NCBI RefSeq assembly: GCF_020184175.1
Contig: NC_065531.1
Location: 59,355,213 to 59,419,212 of the forward strand
Source: Aphis gossypii
Lineage: Eukaryota > Arthropoda > Insecta > Hemiptera > Aphididae
DNA: 64,000 bases
Reading direction: 5' to 3'
Below are positions 1 through 12,252 of the stretch, piece after piece. The notes beneath the pieces were generated by a model, which was given only the letters and a program-made list of their open reading frames with translations, did not search any database and was not told the origin of the DNA. The position numbers were made by a program, and so were the translations under genes. Position 1 is the stretch's first letter; every line of letters begins with the position of its first letter.

Positions 1-1
1 T

Positions 2-1917
2 GAATTATGGCATGCAGATATAATGAAGGTTATTGACCAAATTAGAAAGACTACTATTGCAGATATAAAATTAAAAAATAGTCATCTCGCTTTATGGATA
101 CCTGATGAATTCATGAGAAGAGTACAAGAAGACCAAATGTGGAGTTTTATGAGTCCTGATCATTGTCCTGGTCTTATAGAAGTTCATGGAGAAGAATTTG
201 ATAACCTTTATAAAGAGTATTGATTAATTTAACAAAATAACTGAATTAATTTTTTATTTAAATTATTTATCATTATTATTTTTAATATTCTCAGATACGA
301 AAAGAAAAGTAAAAGTTTTGTTATAAGACAAATTGAAGCAAGGAAGTTATGGTCACAAATTATTCAGTCTCAGATTGAAACAGGCTTACCACTATTATTA
401 TTTAAAGATGCGTGTAATGCTAAAAGTAATGAATCTCATTTAGGAACAATCCAGTGTGCTGGTAGAAATGGAGATACTGTACAATTTACTGCATCTGATG
501 AAGTAATATTATATTTTTAATCTATAGAAATGTATTAATTTATAACATAAAAATAAGACTAATTATCTTTCATTTTATATGTTAATTACAGAGATATTAA
601 TGTTTATTATAAATTTAATTTCAACATTGTTTAATAGGTGGCCACATGCACTACTGCTTCAATTTCAGTAGATATGTTTTTAACATCAGAAAATAGTTAT
701 GATTTTTCTAAACTTAAGGAAATAGCAAAGAGAGTAACTTATGATTTAAATAAAATAATAGAAAACAATAACGCTATACTTAACGAGGTAAATTTCTATA
801 CTTATCATAATAATCCCTTAAACAAGTGTTTAATAAGTTTCTTTTAGGAAGAACAATTGAAATTTGGTTTAAAACAAAATCAATTAGCTATTGGAATTGG
901 TATCCAAGGATTAGCAGATTTATTTATTAAAATGAGATATCCTTTTGATAAACAAGAAGCTAGAGACCTTAATGTTCAAATTCATGAAACTATTTATTAT
1001 GGTGCTTTAGAAGCAAGTAGTGAACTAGCCGCTAAAAACGGGCCATATAAAACATATTCAAATAGTCCGACTAGTAAAGGGGTAAGATAATTGAAATTTA
1101 AGATCTAAAATGTATATCTAACTTGTTAATTTGGTTTATGTAGTTATTACAATTTGATTTGTGGAATGTAAAACCGTCTAATTTATGGGATTGGAATAGC
1201 CTAAAAACTAAAATTGCACAACATGGACTACGGAATTCTCTGGTTACAGTTACTTCAAATACTGAAATTGAGTCTGCAATATTTGGAAATATGAATTCTA
1301 TTGAACCATTAGATACCAATATTAAACGTAGATATATTTCATTGGGAGAAAGTAAACCAAAAGAAATTCAGGTATTTATAAATGTGTTCAAGTTATTTAT
1401 TTATTTTTTTTTTAAATGTTTATTTTTTTTTTTAAGGTTGTTAATCCATACTTATTAAAAGATTTGCATGATCGTAATCTTTGGAATGAGAATTTAATAT
1501 CTGAATTGGTGAATAATATGGGTTCAATACAGGTAATCTATTAAATATTAAATATCAGACATTTGTCAGACATTAAGCACTAATGCACTAATGTGTTTAG
1601 GAAATTAAAGGCCTGCCTGAAGATTTAAAACAATTATACAGAACAAAATGGGAAATTGATCAGAAAGCTTTAATGATTATGGCTGCTGAACGTGCTCCCT
1701 TTATTGATCAATCACAGGCTTTTTCTCTTAATATGGTCAAAGCAAATGAAGACATACTTTCTGAAATGCACATATCAACATGGAAAATGGTAATAATAGT
1801 AATTTTAAAACATTTAATAGAAAGTTTTTATAAATATAATTTAATTTCTTTTAGGGTTTAAAAACTGGGGTATGTCAACTAAGGATTAAGCAAACAGAAG
1901 AAGATCTACGAGATTAA
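2..1917 (+). CDS. RnrL: Ribonucleotide reductase large-subunit paralogue lacking the catalytic residues (3' part)
   Basis: Eight exons, all with GT-AG junctions: 2-216, 295-502, 638-787, 848-1081, 1144-1371, 1437-1532, 1601-1789 and 1855-1917. They join in frame to give 460 residues ending in TAA; the 5' part lies outside the window. Homology to RRM1/NrdA is clear along the whole length (LALWIPDEFM, GIGIQGLADLF, YYGALEAS, LWNVKPSNLWDW, NPYLLKDL, MAAERAPFIDQSQ, GLKTG). Normal enzymes make deoxyribonucleotides using a thiyl radical. Here the N-x-C-x-E radical site reads G128-R-N130-G-D132. The phosphate-binding PMPTAST loop reads TSNTEIE. The radical-transfer Tyr pair is C447-Q448, and the chain stops 12 residues later with no redox-Cys tail. 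C145, matching one of the active-site disulfide Cys, is kept. There are no stops or frameshifts, so this looks like an intact pseudoenzyme rather than a broken pseudogene. Seven introns of 60-135 bp make it compact. Family assignment is sure; a function other than catalysis is inference. Confidence 0.9.
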
Positions 1918-2094
1918 TAATTTTTGTAAATTTTATATATTTTTTTTTTTTTTTTTAACTATTTTATTTCAAAATGAAGTGTATTTTAAAAATATTTTTA
2001 GGCGCTCATATTTTATAAATTTATAATGTTTAGTACATTTTGTATTATACCGTATAATTATTAATTTAGTTAATTTTAATTTTACTATTAAACT

Positions 2095-2100
2095 AATAAA
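2095..2100 (+). terminator. Candidate polyadenylation signal of the RnrL paralogue
   Basis: A canonical AATAAA lies 178 bases after the stop codon, inside a very AT-rich stretch. Such hexamers are frequent by chance at this base composition, so position is the only support. Confidence 0.3.
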
Positions 2101-4550
2101 TATTAAATTCTATTGCTAAATTATTTGTTTTCTACACTAAAGTTTAGGTTAAAGTGGTCGTAATGATTTGATGTAGGTGTAAAGTAGGGTGGTATATCAA
2201 TAACCAAAGCAAGTAAACAGTTCTTAATTCCACCTATTCCCCTTACTGATTCATTGTATATTTAAATCATAAAATAAGTTACTTAATAATTATTAGGTTA
2301 ATTACCTTTGCACTAGATCTAGAATTTATTAATCTAGAGTTTATAATAATTAATAAGTATTTATGATTTTTTTTTTTATCTATCTATAATCTGTCAACCA
2401 TGTAATATTTTATTTTATTTTGTTACTTATTTATGGACTAAAAATTATAATGTAATATAAAACCACAACAATGTAGTAATAGATGTTTTGGATATTCAAT
2501 ACATTTTGAAAACAAATAGTATTATTATTATATTCTGTTAATAGATATTTTACATTAATATATATATACAATTTAAAGCACCAACATTAAATATTACTTA
2601 ATACCTATTAAGGTTTATTTATTTCTTTGTTTATTTTTGATACAAAATCGGCCAAGGCCCTAGATATACAAGAATGTACTAATTAATAATATAACACAAA
2701 CATTAATAACAGTATTTAAAAGCAAACATATTTTTATGAAGCTAGAGTGATGTTTGTTAGCAAGACTTACAATATAATTAGATAGTTATAGAAGTTAAAG
2801 ATAGTTTTTGGTATGTATTGGGATTGCAAATTGAACTTGAATGGACCATGCAGTTATCTTGTAAAAAGAGTTATGGTTAATCAATAAATTATTGATTAAA
2901 TTGTAGAACTTAGATGAAAATATGACCATCAAAAAGGAAAATATGCTGTAGTATTTTCATTTCATGGAACACTGTAAGCTGCACTATAGAATTGAAGAAT
3001 ATTTTACATCAAGCGTTTAGAGGAGAGAGAGAGAGGGCAGTTTGTTTAATTCTGAATAAAAAAATAATATTGTGAGCATGCTATAATAAATGGATTCAAT
3101 TTTTAAGCGAAAGCATATTATGTTCTAAGTCCTTTATATTATGATAAGTAAATTCAACTTTAGAACAACTATTACATTTTAATTTTGTCAAGTTGTTGGT
3201 AATGCAACATTGGTGTGATTATAAATTATAATAAGTACTGTTGAACATACTTTTAACTAACTATTATAATTTTGTTAAAGAAAATACATTATGACACATG
3301 CTAATGTACACCTATGTTACTTATGCAGTTGTATAGACTACCTACTCATTAAGGCCAGTACGGTATACATTAAACACATTACAGTGGTGGCGGTAAAATT
3401 CTATTGTCTTTTTTTCTTTGGAATCATCGAATTGAAATCTATAATAATTTTGTAGAAAAAATGGCAATTTTGCATACCTAGTAACAACCCAAGTAAAAGT
3501 CCAATGTAATGTGAATAAAATATGTAGAACTATATATTATTGTTGAGATTTGTGAAATAAAATCATTAATCTATCAAATGAAAAAAAAATTGTTCTATAT
3601 CATGTAAGTATGGATTAAGTAGGTAGGTGCCTTTATATTATATATATTATACATTAGTATTAAAGTAAATTCTTAATAATTTAAGTAGGTATTTATTATA
3701 GCTATTATAATAAAATTAAAGGTCACTAATTTGATTTATTTACGATGCATCATAATTTTTAAATTAATTCTTAAATACTAATGATTGTAGTATTATAGGT
3801 ACCTATATAATTTCAAAATAGTTTTTAAAAGTGAGGTATTTCTTTGGTATGCGAGTTAAAGTTAATACCTAATTATTCAGCTTTCATGAAATCTTTTTAT
3901 TGTATAAAATTTAATTTCAAGACAATACGAATTAACGGCTAACGCTTGGGTACTGAAACAATTGTAACACTATTTTAATTACAGAAAGACAATAATATAC
4001 CTATACTACATAGTACATAGATAATTATAGTAATGGCTAGTATTGACAACGATTATTGACAGCAGCAGTGTCCTTGTTCGGCTTGTCCTCTACATCTTTT
4101 TAAATCGTTAAATGTGACATTGTGACTATAATACTACAGTCGTAAAATATTGAATAATGTTTCATTATTATAATATTGTTGAAAAAACTACCGATTTTAG
4201 TATTAAGTCAATATTTACTCAGTAGGTATATAATATTAAGAGCTGATATATTTGACACTCGGCTGTAAATAGTACCTATTATACTCGTAATTTGCGTCGG
4301 GCGTTGCCCTGATAAATAATAATGTATTGGAAATGCTGAATTAAAATATAAATATAAGCTAGATATCTATCATAATATTATCCTATTCAATAATCAACTT
4401 TATTATATTTTTTTTTTATTATAGTTTATCAAATACCTGCCTATTAGTATAATAAAGAATATTGCGTTGTATTATATTATTATGGTTTTAAATACGATTT
4501 TTTTTTTTAAATGCCATTGTACCTACCCAATATAAAAATATAATTTTAAT

Positions 4551-4570
4551 AACAACAACAACAACAACAA
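4551..4570. repeat. (AAC)n microsatellite
   Basis: Nearly seven perfect AAC units lie about 750 bases upstream of the GMPR start codon. Confidence 0.9.
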
Positions 4571-4699
4571 TATGATTCTTATTTAAAAATCTGTGTGATT
4601 TAGCTGTAGGTATCTCGTGAATGTAAGCCCTGTCGTTAAGTACCTAACTGCTTGAGCTTAAGTAAAGGTACCTATTTGGTACTACACTGGGTAGGTACT

Positions 4700-5326
4700 T
4701 CAAAGACCGATATAGCTCGTCGTCAGTCGTTTCAGCCCGAATCGCGTCTAAAAAGTGAAATTTGAAAGTCGAGATAAATCTAACCGCGTCGCGGCGGTCT
4801 TTAAAATCAAAACCGCGGGTTGCAAACATCGATGTTCCGAGACCCCAATTGTGGCGCCATCGTTTTTTTAGGGGTATCGGTGTGGTGGTGCTGGCCGGGA
4901 GGGCGTGTCCTACCGTAGCAACGGCTGAGCGGCATATTTTATTCGATAATAATAAAATTGCAATAATTATAATAATAGTATAATAATCAGACGGTAGTTT
5001 TAATACATTGTTTTGTACATTACGTCGTAATACGGATAATGTTAATAATTATAATAAACAATAAAATAATATCAAAAGCGACGACGAGAGCGCTACGGGG
5101 TGAATCATATTGCTATCCCCTCCTCTGCCCGGCCTAGACGACCGACAAGCGTGCACCGTGAGCCGGTCGCAGACAGTCAGACTTTGCTATTCAGCTTTTT
5201 AGTGCGTTTACAGCGACCGGCGGCACATCATCTCGCGTTCACGCCATCCGCTCAACCTCTACAGCACGCGCACCACACCATTGATCGGTGTCTTCGATAC
5301 AAGTCCAGAGGTAGTTCACCGAAAAC
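4700..5326 (+). promoter_or_regulatory. CpG-richer promoter and 5' UTR region of GMPR
   Basis: Against the surrounding DNA this stretch is clearly richer in G+C and CpG (for example around 4785-4930 and 5085-5290). Arthropod initiator-like words occur at 4723-4728 (TCAGTC) and 5177-5182 (TCAGAC). The second leaves a 5' UTR of about 150 bases before the ATG at 5327. No good TATA box is placed before it, which would suit a housekeeping promoter. Open frames seen here in several phases are composition shadows and show no homology. The transcription start is not fixed by the sequence. Confidence 0.5.
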
Positions 5327-8300
5327 ATGCCGAACATAATCAACGAGGTGAAGTTGGACTTCAAAGACGTGCTGCTCAGGCCGAAAAGGAGCACACTCAA
5401 GACCCGGGCTCAAGTGAGCGTCGAACACGACAATACTTTAGTTTAAGAGACACAAAATCGATTTGCGAAAAAACTACAGTTTCGTTTTCTGTTTTAGGTG
5501 GACTTGTTTCGGCACATTACGTTTCGTAACTCCAAGCGCACGTATCAGGGTATACCGATGATGGCATCCAATATGGACACTGTCGGGACGTTCGAAATGG
5601 CAGCTGCCCTGGGGAAAGTAAGCATTCCGACAATAATCTGATTTTTTTTTTTGAGTAATGAAAAAAATCATATCATGATAGTGATGAATTATTATCCGTG
5701 TTTAAAAAACACGTTTTACATTTACCTACACTTGCATATTGGTTGATTTGCTACAATTCATAATAATACTCTTTTCTCGCAGATACCTACTTAATAGATA
5801 TTTAAATTATATTTAGTATCAAATAATTTAAAAGATTTTGATTATTTGTATTTTTTTCATTTTTCACAACTACACAGATCTAGTAAATAATAAATTATTT
5901 TTTCCTTTTTTTTTTTTACTATTTGTGAAATAAATCTTATAATTTATTGGGTTTAGTTATCATGTTTTAATGAATATTCAATATACAATTATATCACTTA
6001 TAAAATCATTATTGGTATTTATTGAGAAGATAATTACATTTTTAGTAATTACTAAAATCCAACTTTCTACGTCTTTGACCTACTTATTTTTTAATTCTTC
6101 TGTCATATTAATAATAATAATGATGTTTTAAAACACCTCTTACATTTATGTTTATAAATAGATTAAGCTAAAGTAAGGCAAGGACTGTTGAATGTTTTAT
6201 TGGCAATTTAACAAAAATATAAATTATTCAATATTATTCAAATATTGTTGTTTGTTTATAAATATTATATAAGGTATGGGTTGTAGAACTACCAGATTTT
6301 CAGTTTTTTAGTTAGGCTTATTAAGCTAATTTTAAATTACCGGCAATCATAATTGATTAGCTTTATCAAATTTAATTATTCAAAAATATTCAAACTACAT
6401 TGATTAGTATTGTGAATTAATATAATATAATATATATAAAGGATTTTAGTATAAAATATTTTATTTATCACATTAATTATGGTTACTAACCAGTAAAGCA
6501 ATGTAAATGTATTAATCAGTACCTACACATATCCCTATAAATGTTTATATTATAATCTGAAATTTAAAATATTGGCTATAGAACAAATTAATGTGTTATC
6601 AATAATTATGTATTTTATTCTTATAAATTTAGAACCGTAATTCAGCTAAATTAAAAATAATTATGATCCTAACTATAACATTTCTATTTACTGCAGGTAA
6701 CTATAAACTAGCATTATTAGGCAATTTTATCACAGGTCTTATAGTCCGTAGTATCAGGTACTAACAGTACTATTTATGTATTTTATGTATAATAATTGTT
6801 TACTACTACTACGTATACAAAAAATTAAATTAAACTTCAATAGGTATAATTTTAGTTATAGCTTTATCTTATTATTATAGCTAAAATACAAAGTATTTTT
6901 ATGTATAGATCTTATAACAATATATATTTTCAAATTATAGGTATTTTAAAATTAAAGAATATAAGAATACAATACAATTATTTTTTTTAACATCGCTATA
7001 TTCTTATGAACTATAGGTAAGTAATAATGTGTTGTATGGACTGAGCAAATACTTTATTAAGACAGACACAATTGATTTTTACATTATTCGACTTTAAAAT
7101 ATCTGATAATTGAAATAAATGTAAATCGTAAATACTTAGCGGAGAAACTTGTTAAATTTTAACATACTATTATGAATGAGTCATGGTGGTTATCATTGTT
7201 TCGACGACGGCTTTACTATAAATCGTTATTTTACGTTCACAATTTACATAGCGCTACGCTAATAGGTAGCAGTACTTCTATGTTTCATTTTAGTATTTAT
7301 CTAGATTGCATGCAAAATGCAATAATAATAAAACATGACTATAAAACTTAGTACAACTGGTACGGTTTGCGTTTAGAATATAGTATAATATAGCTTATGT
7401 AAGTTTCTTAAGAAATCTATTCATTTTTTTTAATGGAAATTCGAAGTTGAACTTAAATCATGTTTCATTAGTTTCTTAGTTATTTTATTTTTTGATGCAT
7501 ATTATTATGTGTGATAGGTACCTATGTATATTATTATATAATATATTAATGTTTTAATATATTATATAATATATTTACATGTAATATTATTGTACTATAA
7601 AAATTGTTATTTTTATTATATTCATTTGTTATTATTCATTTGACAAATTGGTAATGACTAATAAATAATTTAGTTTTGTTGGATCCAATTAAAAATATCT
7701 GGTTGTTTAATAATTGGGTTGTAATTATAGTTTATCAAAACGCTGATTTAGCTCGGAATCATTATTACAGTATACAATTTGGTACGTTATAAACAGTTCA
7801 GGGTTTTTCTACGCATAATGCATTTGATCAGAATAAATAAATAATTAGTTATTATTTTATTAATAATTAATTAACATAATATAGAGTATTTAATAGAAAC
7901 TTTTTGTGTGTGAAATATTAATGTATCATGGAAACAACTCTTTGCACTTTCATGAAAAATATGTCCACTGTTCAGGTATTCTTTGAAAAACAAAGGTCCA
8001 ACAATGTATGTATGCATGGTAGGTAATAATTTAATTTTTCTATTTCTAACTATGAGTAATTTGTATGAAACCATTCTATCATTGTCCATTGCCTATAGAA
8101 TTTAGATAGTCTTCTTAACTCAATGCCAGACAATGGCAATATGTATCACGTGATCGTTAAATTTACGTTGTACATAATATTGATGTACCACGAATTGGCA
8201 AGTGTGTGATATTAATTACTATCATAATATCTGTATTATTATCTACAATAATTAACAATAATTAGTGTCCATGTTATATTTTTTCTTTGTTATATCTTCC

Positions 8301-10719
8301 AATTAATGAATAATATTTATATTATTCACGTGATCGCCTGCAAAATAATGGCACGCATAGAGATTATCTATTTTTGCGAAATATATTATATCCGTATTTT
8401 GTTTTGATGACTGATCATCATTAAATTATTATTTATTATCTATATAATATAACAAACTTAATAATATTGTCTAGCTGTTTTCTATACTAATATTTGTCTA
8501 ACTAATATTTTCTTTTTTCGTTTCCCGTGTGATGATTATATACGACTATGGTTACGGATATAGATAGCACGTAGGTTAATATAATAAAGTTAAGATCATA
8601 TTTATTTTCTATTTAAGGATTGTACATAAGACATATAACTACTTTGAAATATAAGCAGAACGATAAATGTATTGGTTTTCGATTAGTATTAGTAATGTAT
8701 TTTTATGAAGCAGGTTTAAAGTGATTTAAATACAAATTGGACAAAACTATTTGAACCTAACATTAGTCATTGGTCAACCTCACATTATGAAACTAATTTT
8801 ACAATTACATGTCTTTCATTAAATATTTTTACAAACATTTCATACTTAAATATTATGTGGTATTTAAAAACTTAGTGTTCGGTTGACAATATTTAATAAC
8901 TATTAATATTTTGTTTAATATTTTTCTCCACGCAGAGAATTATTGGTTAAAATGTATTCTATATTTCGGTTTAATTATTTTTTTTTTAGCATGGGCTATT
9001 TACTACAATCCACAAGTATTACGAACCTGAAGAATGGTTAGAATTCGCCAAAAACAATAAAGACATTTTACCACATATAGCTGTTACTTGTGGTATAAAT
9101 GACCATGAATTTGAAAAACTCAAAAGAATATTGGAAGTTGTACCAGATATATCTTTTATTTGCCTCGATGTAGCTAACGGTTATACTCAACAATTTGTGG
9201 ATATTGTTCGAAAAACGCGAGCAGCATATCCACAACATACAATAATTGTAAGTATTTACTATTTTTAATCAATACAATCATGTTGTAATATAGTATTTAA
9301 GACTTAAGAGGACTTTGTATCTGCACGTGTGTCTATGTCTACACATGTTTGATATAGCAAATGTTCGTTTACAAGTTTAAATATACTCAGAAAATAATGT
9401 AGGTACTGTTAGTTTTAATATCAAGTGAGTTGACCTATTATGAAATTTAAAGGTAAGATTATTATGTAGTGTCACAAGTAGCCTTTTATTGCTAATATTA
9501 TTTTTAAATAAGTTATGATTGTTTTAAAATGTTCATTTTCAAAATGTAATAACTTACATAGTATGTAAGACGAACACATGCGGGTACGATGTCCTCTTAA
9601 GTAAGTTAACTATTTATCTCGATGTTTCTAACTGATTGGTATTCATTTTTTCTCGTTCTAAGAATGTACATTTATGGCTATATTGTATATACCTGTTTTT
9701 TTTATTTTATGCCTGTATCCCATCCTTGGAACTTCTGGTTATAGTTTAGTAGTCAGAGTATGTATCCAACTACCTATATCATTTTGGATGAGCTTAGTTA
9801 AATCCATTGCCACATTATAGATTAAATTATATTTTTTATTGCTATACTATTATAATGAATTATTTCAAAGATATTCCTTGTATAATGTGATTATAAATGA
9901 TTATTTTTAGGCCGGTAATGTGGTTACTGGTGAAATGGTTGAAGAATTAATTTTGTCTGGTGCTGATATAATTAAAGTTGGTATTGGTCCTGGATCAGTA
10001 TGTACCACACGTATTAAGACTGGCGTGGGTTATCCTCAGTTAAGTACGGTTATTGAATGTGCTGATGCTGCCCATGGTTTGCAAGGACATATTATTTCTG
10101 TGAGTATTTATCTAGAATTGCCATAATTATTCATTTTATTTTATTGAAAATATGTAAAAGAATTCTTTACAAAATGTTTATTATTATTATTATTATTCGA
10201 TATTGAATTTGAATTTAAAATGTTTAAATGTTACAGGATGGTGGATGTGTCTGTCCTGGAGATGTTGCCAAAGCATTTGGTGCCGGAGCAGATTTTGTTA
10301 TGCTCGGTGGCATGCTTGCTGGACATGATCAGAATGGAGGCGAGTTAACCATTAAACCAAATGGTACTAAGTGTAAATTATTTTATGGTATGAGTTCATT
10401 GACAGCTATGAAGAAACATGCTGGTGGTAAAGCAGAGTACAGGTATGTTGTTATCAATAGTGTTATTATTATTATGTGTTTTTTACATAATTATTTGATT
10501 AATTATATTGATAACTTTAGAGCTGCTGAAGGTAAAGCCGTTGAAGTACCATATAGAGGTGATGTAAATGAAACTATTCTTGATATACTTGGTGGACTTC
10601 GTTCAGCATGTACCTATACTGGAGCACATACATTAAAAGAGTTACCAAAGCGTGCCACATTTATTCGATGCACTCAACAAGTAAACTCTGTGTACTCAAA
10701 TATAACTACTCGTGAATAA
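5327..10719 (+). CDS. GMPR: GMP reductase, complete, six exons
   Basis: Exons 5327-5413, 5498-5617, 8990-9247, 9911-10099, 10237-10442 and 10521-10719 join through GT-AG sites into 352 residues, close to the roughly 345-350 usual for animal GMPR. The enzyme reduces GMP to IMP and ammonia with NADPH in the cytosol, a purine-interconversion step. The start gives the family N-terminus (KLDFKDVLLRPKRSTLK). Then come the NMDTVGTFEM strand and the catalytic loop GIGPGSVCTT with Cys186 at the family position. The phosphate-binding DGGCVCPGDVAKAFGAG and GGMLAGH follow, then the LFYGMSS...AEYR flap and the TFIR C-terminus. All key residues are present. The second intron is 3.4 kb, the third (663 bp) carries a MITE, and the last is only 78 bp and open in frame. 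The gene converges on the RGK gene downstream. The only related alternative would be IMP dehydrogenase, but the CBS insert is missing and the N-terminus is GMPR-like. Confidence 0.96.
5618..8989 (+). other. Second intron of GMPR
   Basis: A 3.4-kb AT-rich intron with donor GTAAGC and a T-rich acceptor ending TTTTTTTAG. No coding similarity was found on either strand. The notable structure is a long perfect AT palindrome at 7532-7571. Confidence 0.8.
7532..7571. repeat. Perfect 18-bp inverted repeat with 4-base loop
   Basis: Two 18-base arms made only of A and T flank the loop TGTT. This cruciform-capable palindrome lies in the second GMPR intron. AT-rich palindromes of this length can be MITE cores or replication-slippage products. 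No target-site duplication was found. Confidence 0.85.
9304..9600. mobile_element. MITE with TTAA target-site duplications in GMPR intron 3
   Basis: The element occupies about 9308-9596 (289 bp) and is flanked on each side by TTAA (9304-9307 and 9597-9600). Its ends are inverted repeats: GAGGAC, then TTTGTATCTGCACGTGTG on the left, against GAGGAC, then ATCGTACCCGCATGTGTTCG read inward from the right. That is six perfect bases followed by roughly 20 imperfect ones. TTAA duplication with short terminal inverted repeats is typical of piggyBac-type non-autonomous elements. It carries no open frame. Family naming would need a repeat library. Confidence 0.8.
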
Positions 10720-12232
10720 TTAATGCCCACGTTTTATGATATTGTACATGGTAAAAAAGGTATTTTTTTTTACCTGATATATGGTATAATATTCAATTAT
10801 TGATTCTATAGTATAATTTATTCCAAAGTCACATTTTGCATTACCTAAGCGTCAGTAGAATTTAAGACTGTATTTTTAAAGGTTGTATAATAGTTTTTTT
10901 TTCTAAAAAGTCATTTCAATTTTGTGATAGAAAAATTTTCTCATTGTACTTTTATTAATTCATAAATCATAATCAATCATTAATTAGTGAGGTTAAAATT
11001 AATTTGAAATACAATTTAGGTTAGATCTGATTTTTTTTTTTAAAAATTTAAATGTTATTCTTAATATTTGAACATGAAATATTATATTAGATTTAGTATA
11101 ATTGTTTATTTACTTTATACAAAAAGTAACTCAAATTCTACGCAATATAATTCTAAAACTGTGATGTGATTTTTTTTTCTATGTTTAGGAATATCTTTAG
11201 TTGTATAATTTATAATTATAACTTATAAATTGTAAAAATGTATTAGTTATGTTGATTTTTATAGATTTTTAATCCTATTTATGATCTGACTACAATTGAA
11301 TAATTTAATGCTATTAATAATTATTAAAAAAAAAGAAATTAATTTGTTTTGAGTGTTTGTACAATTATTTTGAAACTTCTATATTTTACTTGTTTTTATT
11401 TTTTAATTAACTAATAAATAAAATAAAATTTAAATTGTATTGAGTAGTTATTTGATATTATGTTAGTAAATTTAAAAAAAAAATCAAAAATATATTAGTA
11501 TCGTATAGTAGTAGGTGTAACAAACATTAGGATTATTAGAATTTTAAATGTTATCCTGCTCTTCACAATAATAGGTACGGTACATGATTATTGATTATAA
11601 TATTACAAGTATGTGTAAAATTTAATTTATAGTAATATAACCGTAAGAAGTTTTGTTGGTAAAGATCATGTCCTGGAGTTTTGGGAAGTTATTAAACATA
11701 ATAAATTTGTGTATTACAACTTATAATAATATATTTTTAAAACTTATATTAATAGAGAAATTAGTAAATAAATACGAAATAATGGATTAAAATCATCTCA
11801 ATATAGTTTATTATAAATAATTATTAAATAGAAATTACAAAACTGTTAGCCACCTTAGTGTAATAAAATATTTTACCAATTTTGCATTATACATTTGGAA
11901 AATTAAAATCAAAACACTTGGAAACTTAATTGATCGTGTATATAATTTTGTTTTCTAAGGTAATAATACAACTTAATACTTATTATTTAGTTATCGTATA
12001 TTTGTATCAACACATCTTATTTCTAGATAAATAATTATGGGAAGGTCAGAAGCAACAACAATAAATACGATTTGTGCAAATTAATGGTATATTATAATGA
12101 AACAAGTGGGCGATACTTCAGTAACAATAAATTAATAATTAATGTTAAACCACAAATTCCCTATAATTGTATCGTAGTTAATTTGATAAATACTTTGAGT
12201 TAATTTTAATATACAAACAGTATATTACTTTT

Positions 12233-12252
12233 ATGACCAGTTGTCTGGTCAT
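12233..12252. repeat. Short perfect hairpin
   Basis: Arms ATGACCAG and CTGGTCAT form a perfect 8-bp stem around the loop TTGT. Unlike most local palindromes it is not made of A and T only. It could be structured RNA in a 3' UTR, but nothing else supports a function. Confidence 0.7.

Larger units (their letters stand above)
1918..4699. other. Intergenic, RnrL paralogue to GMPR
   Basis: AT-rich DNA with stops in all frames and no coding homology that I can see. It contains the 3' UTR of the RnrL paralogue, a (GA)n run at 3021-3035 and an (AAC)n run at 4551-4570. No RNA gene was recognised. Confidence 0.6.

Noticed and set aside
4644..4983. Open frames in the GMPR promoter region
   Set aside because: Explained by higher GC giving fewer stops; no homology and no splice link to GMPR.
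5100..5671. Open frames around the GMPR first exons (plus frames at 5100-5339 and 5281-5529, minus frame at 5474-5671)
   Set aside because: Alternative frames through the CpG-richer promoter and exons 1-2. The GMPR frame starting at 5327 has full family homology.
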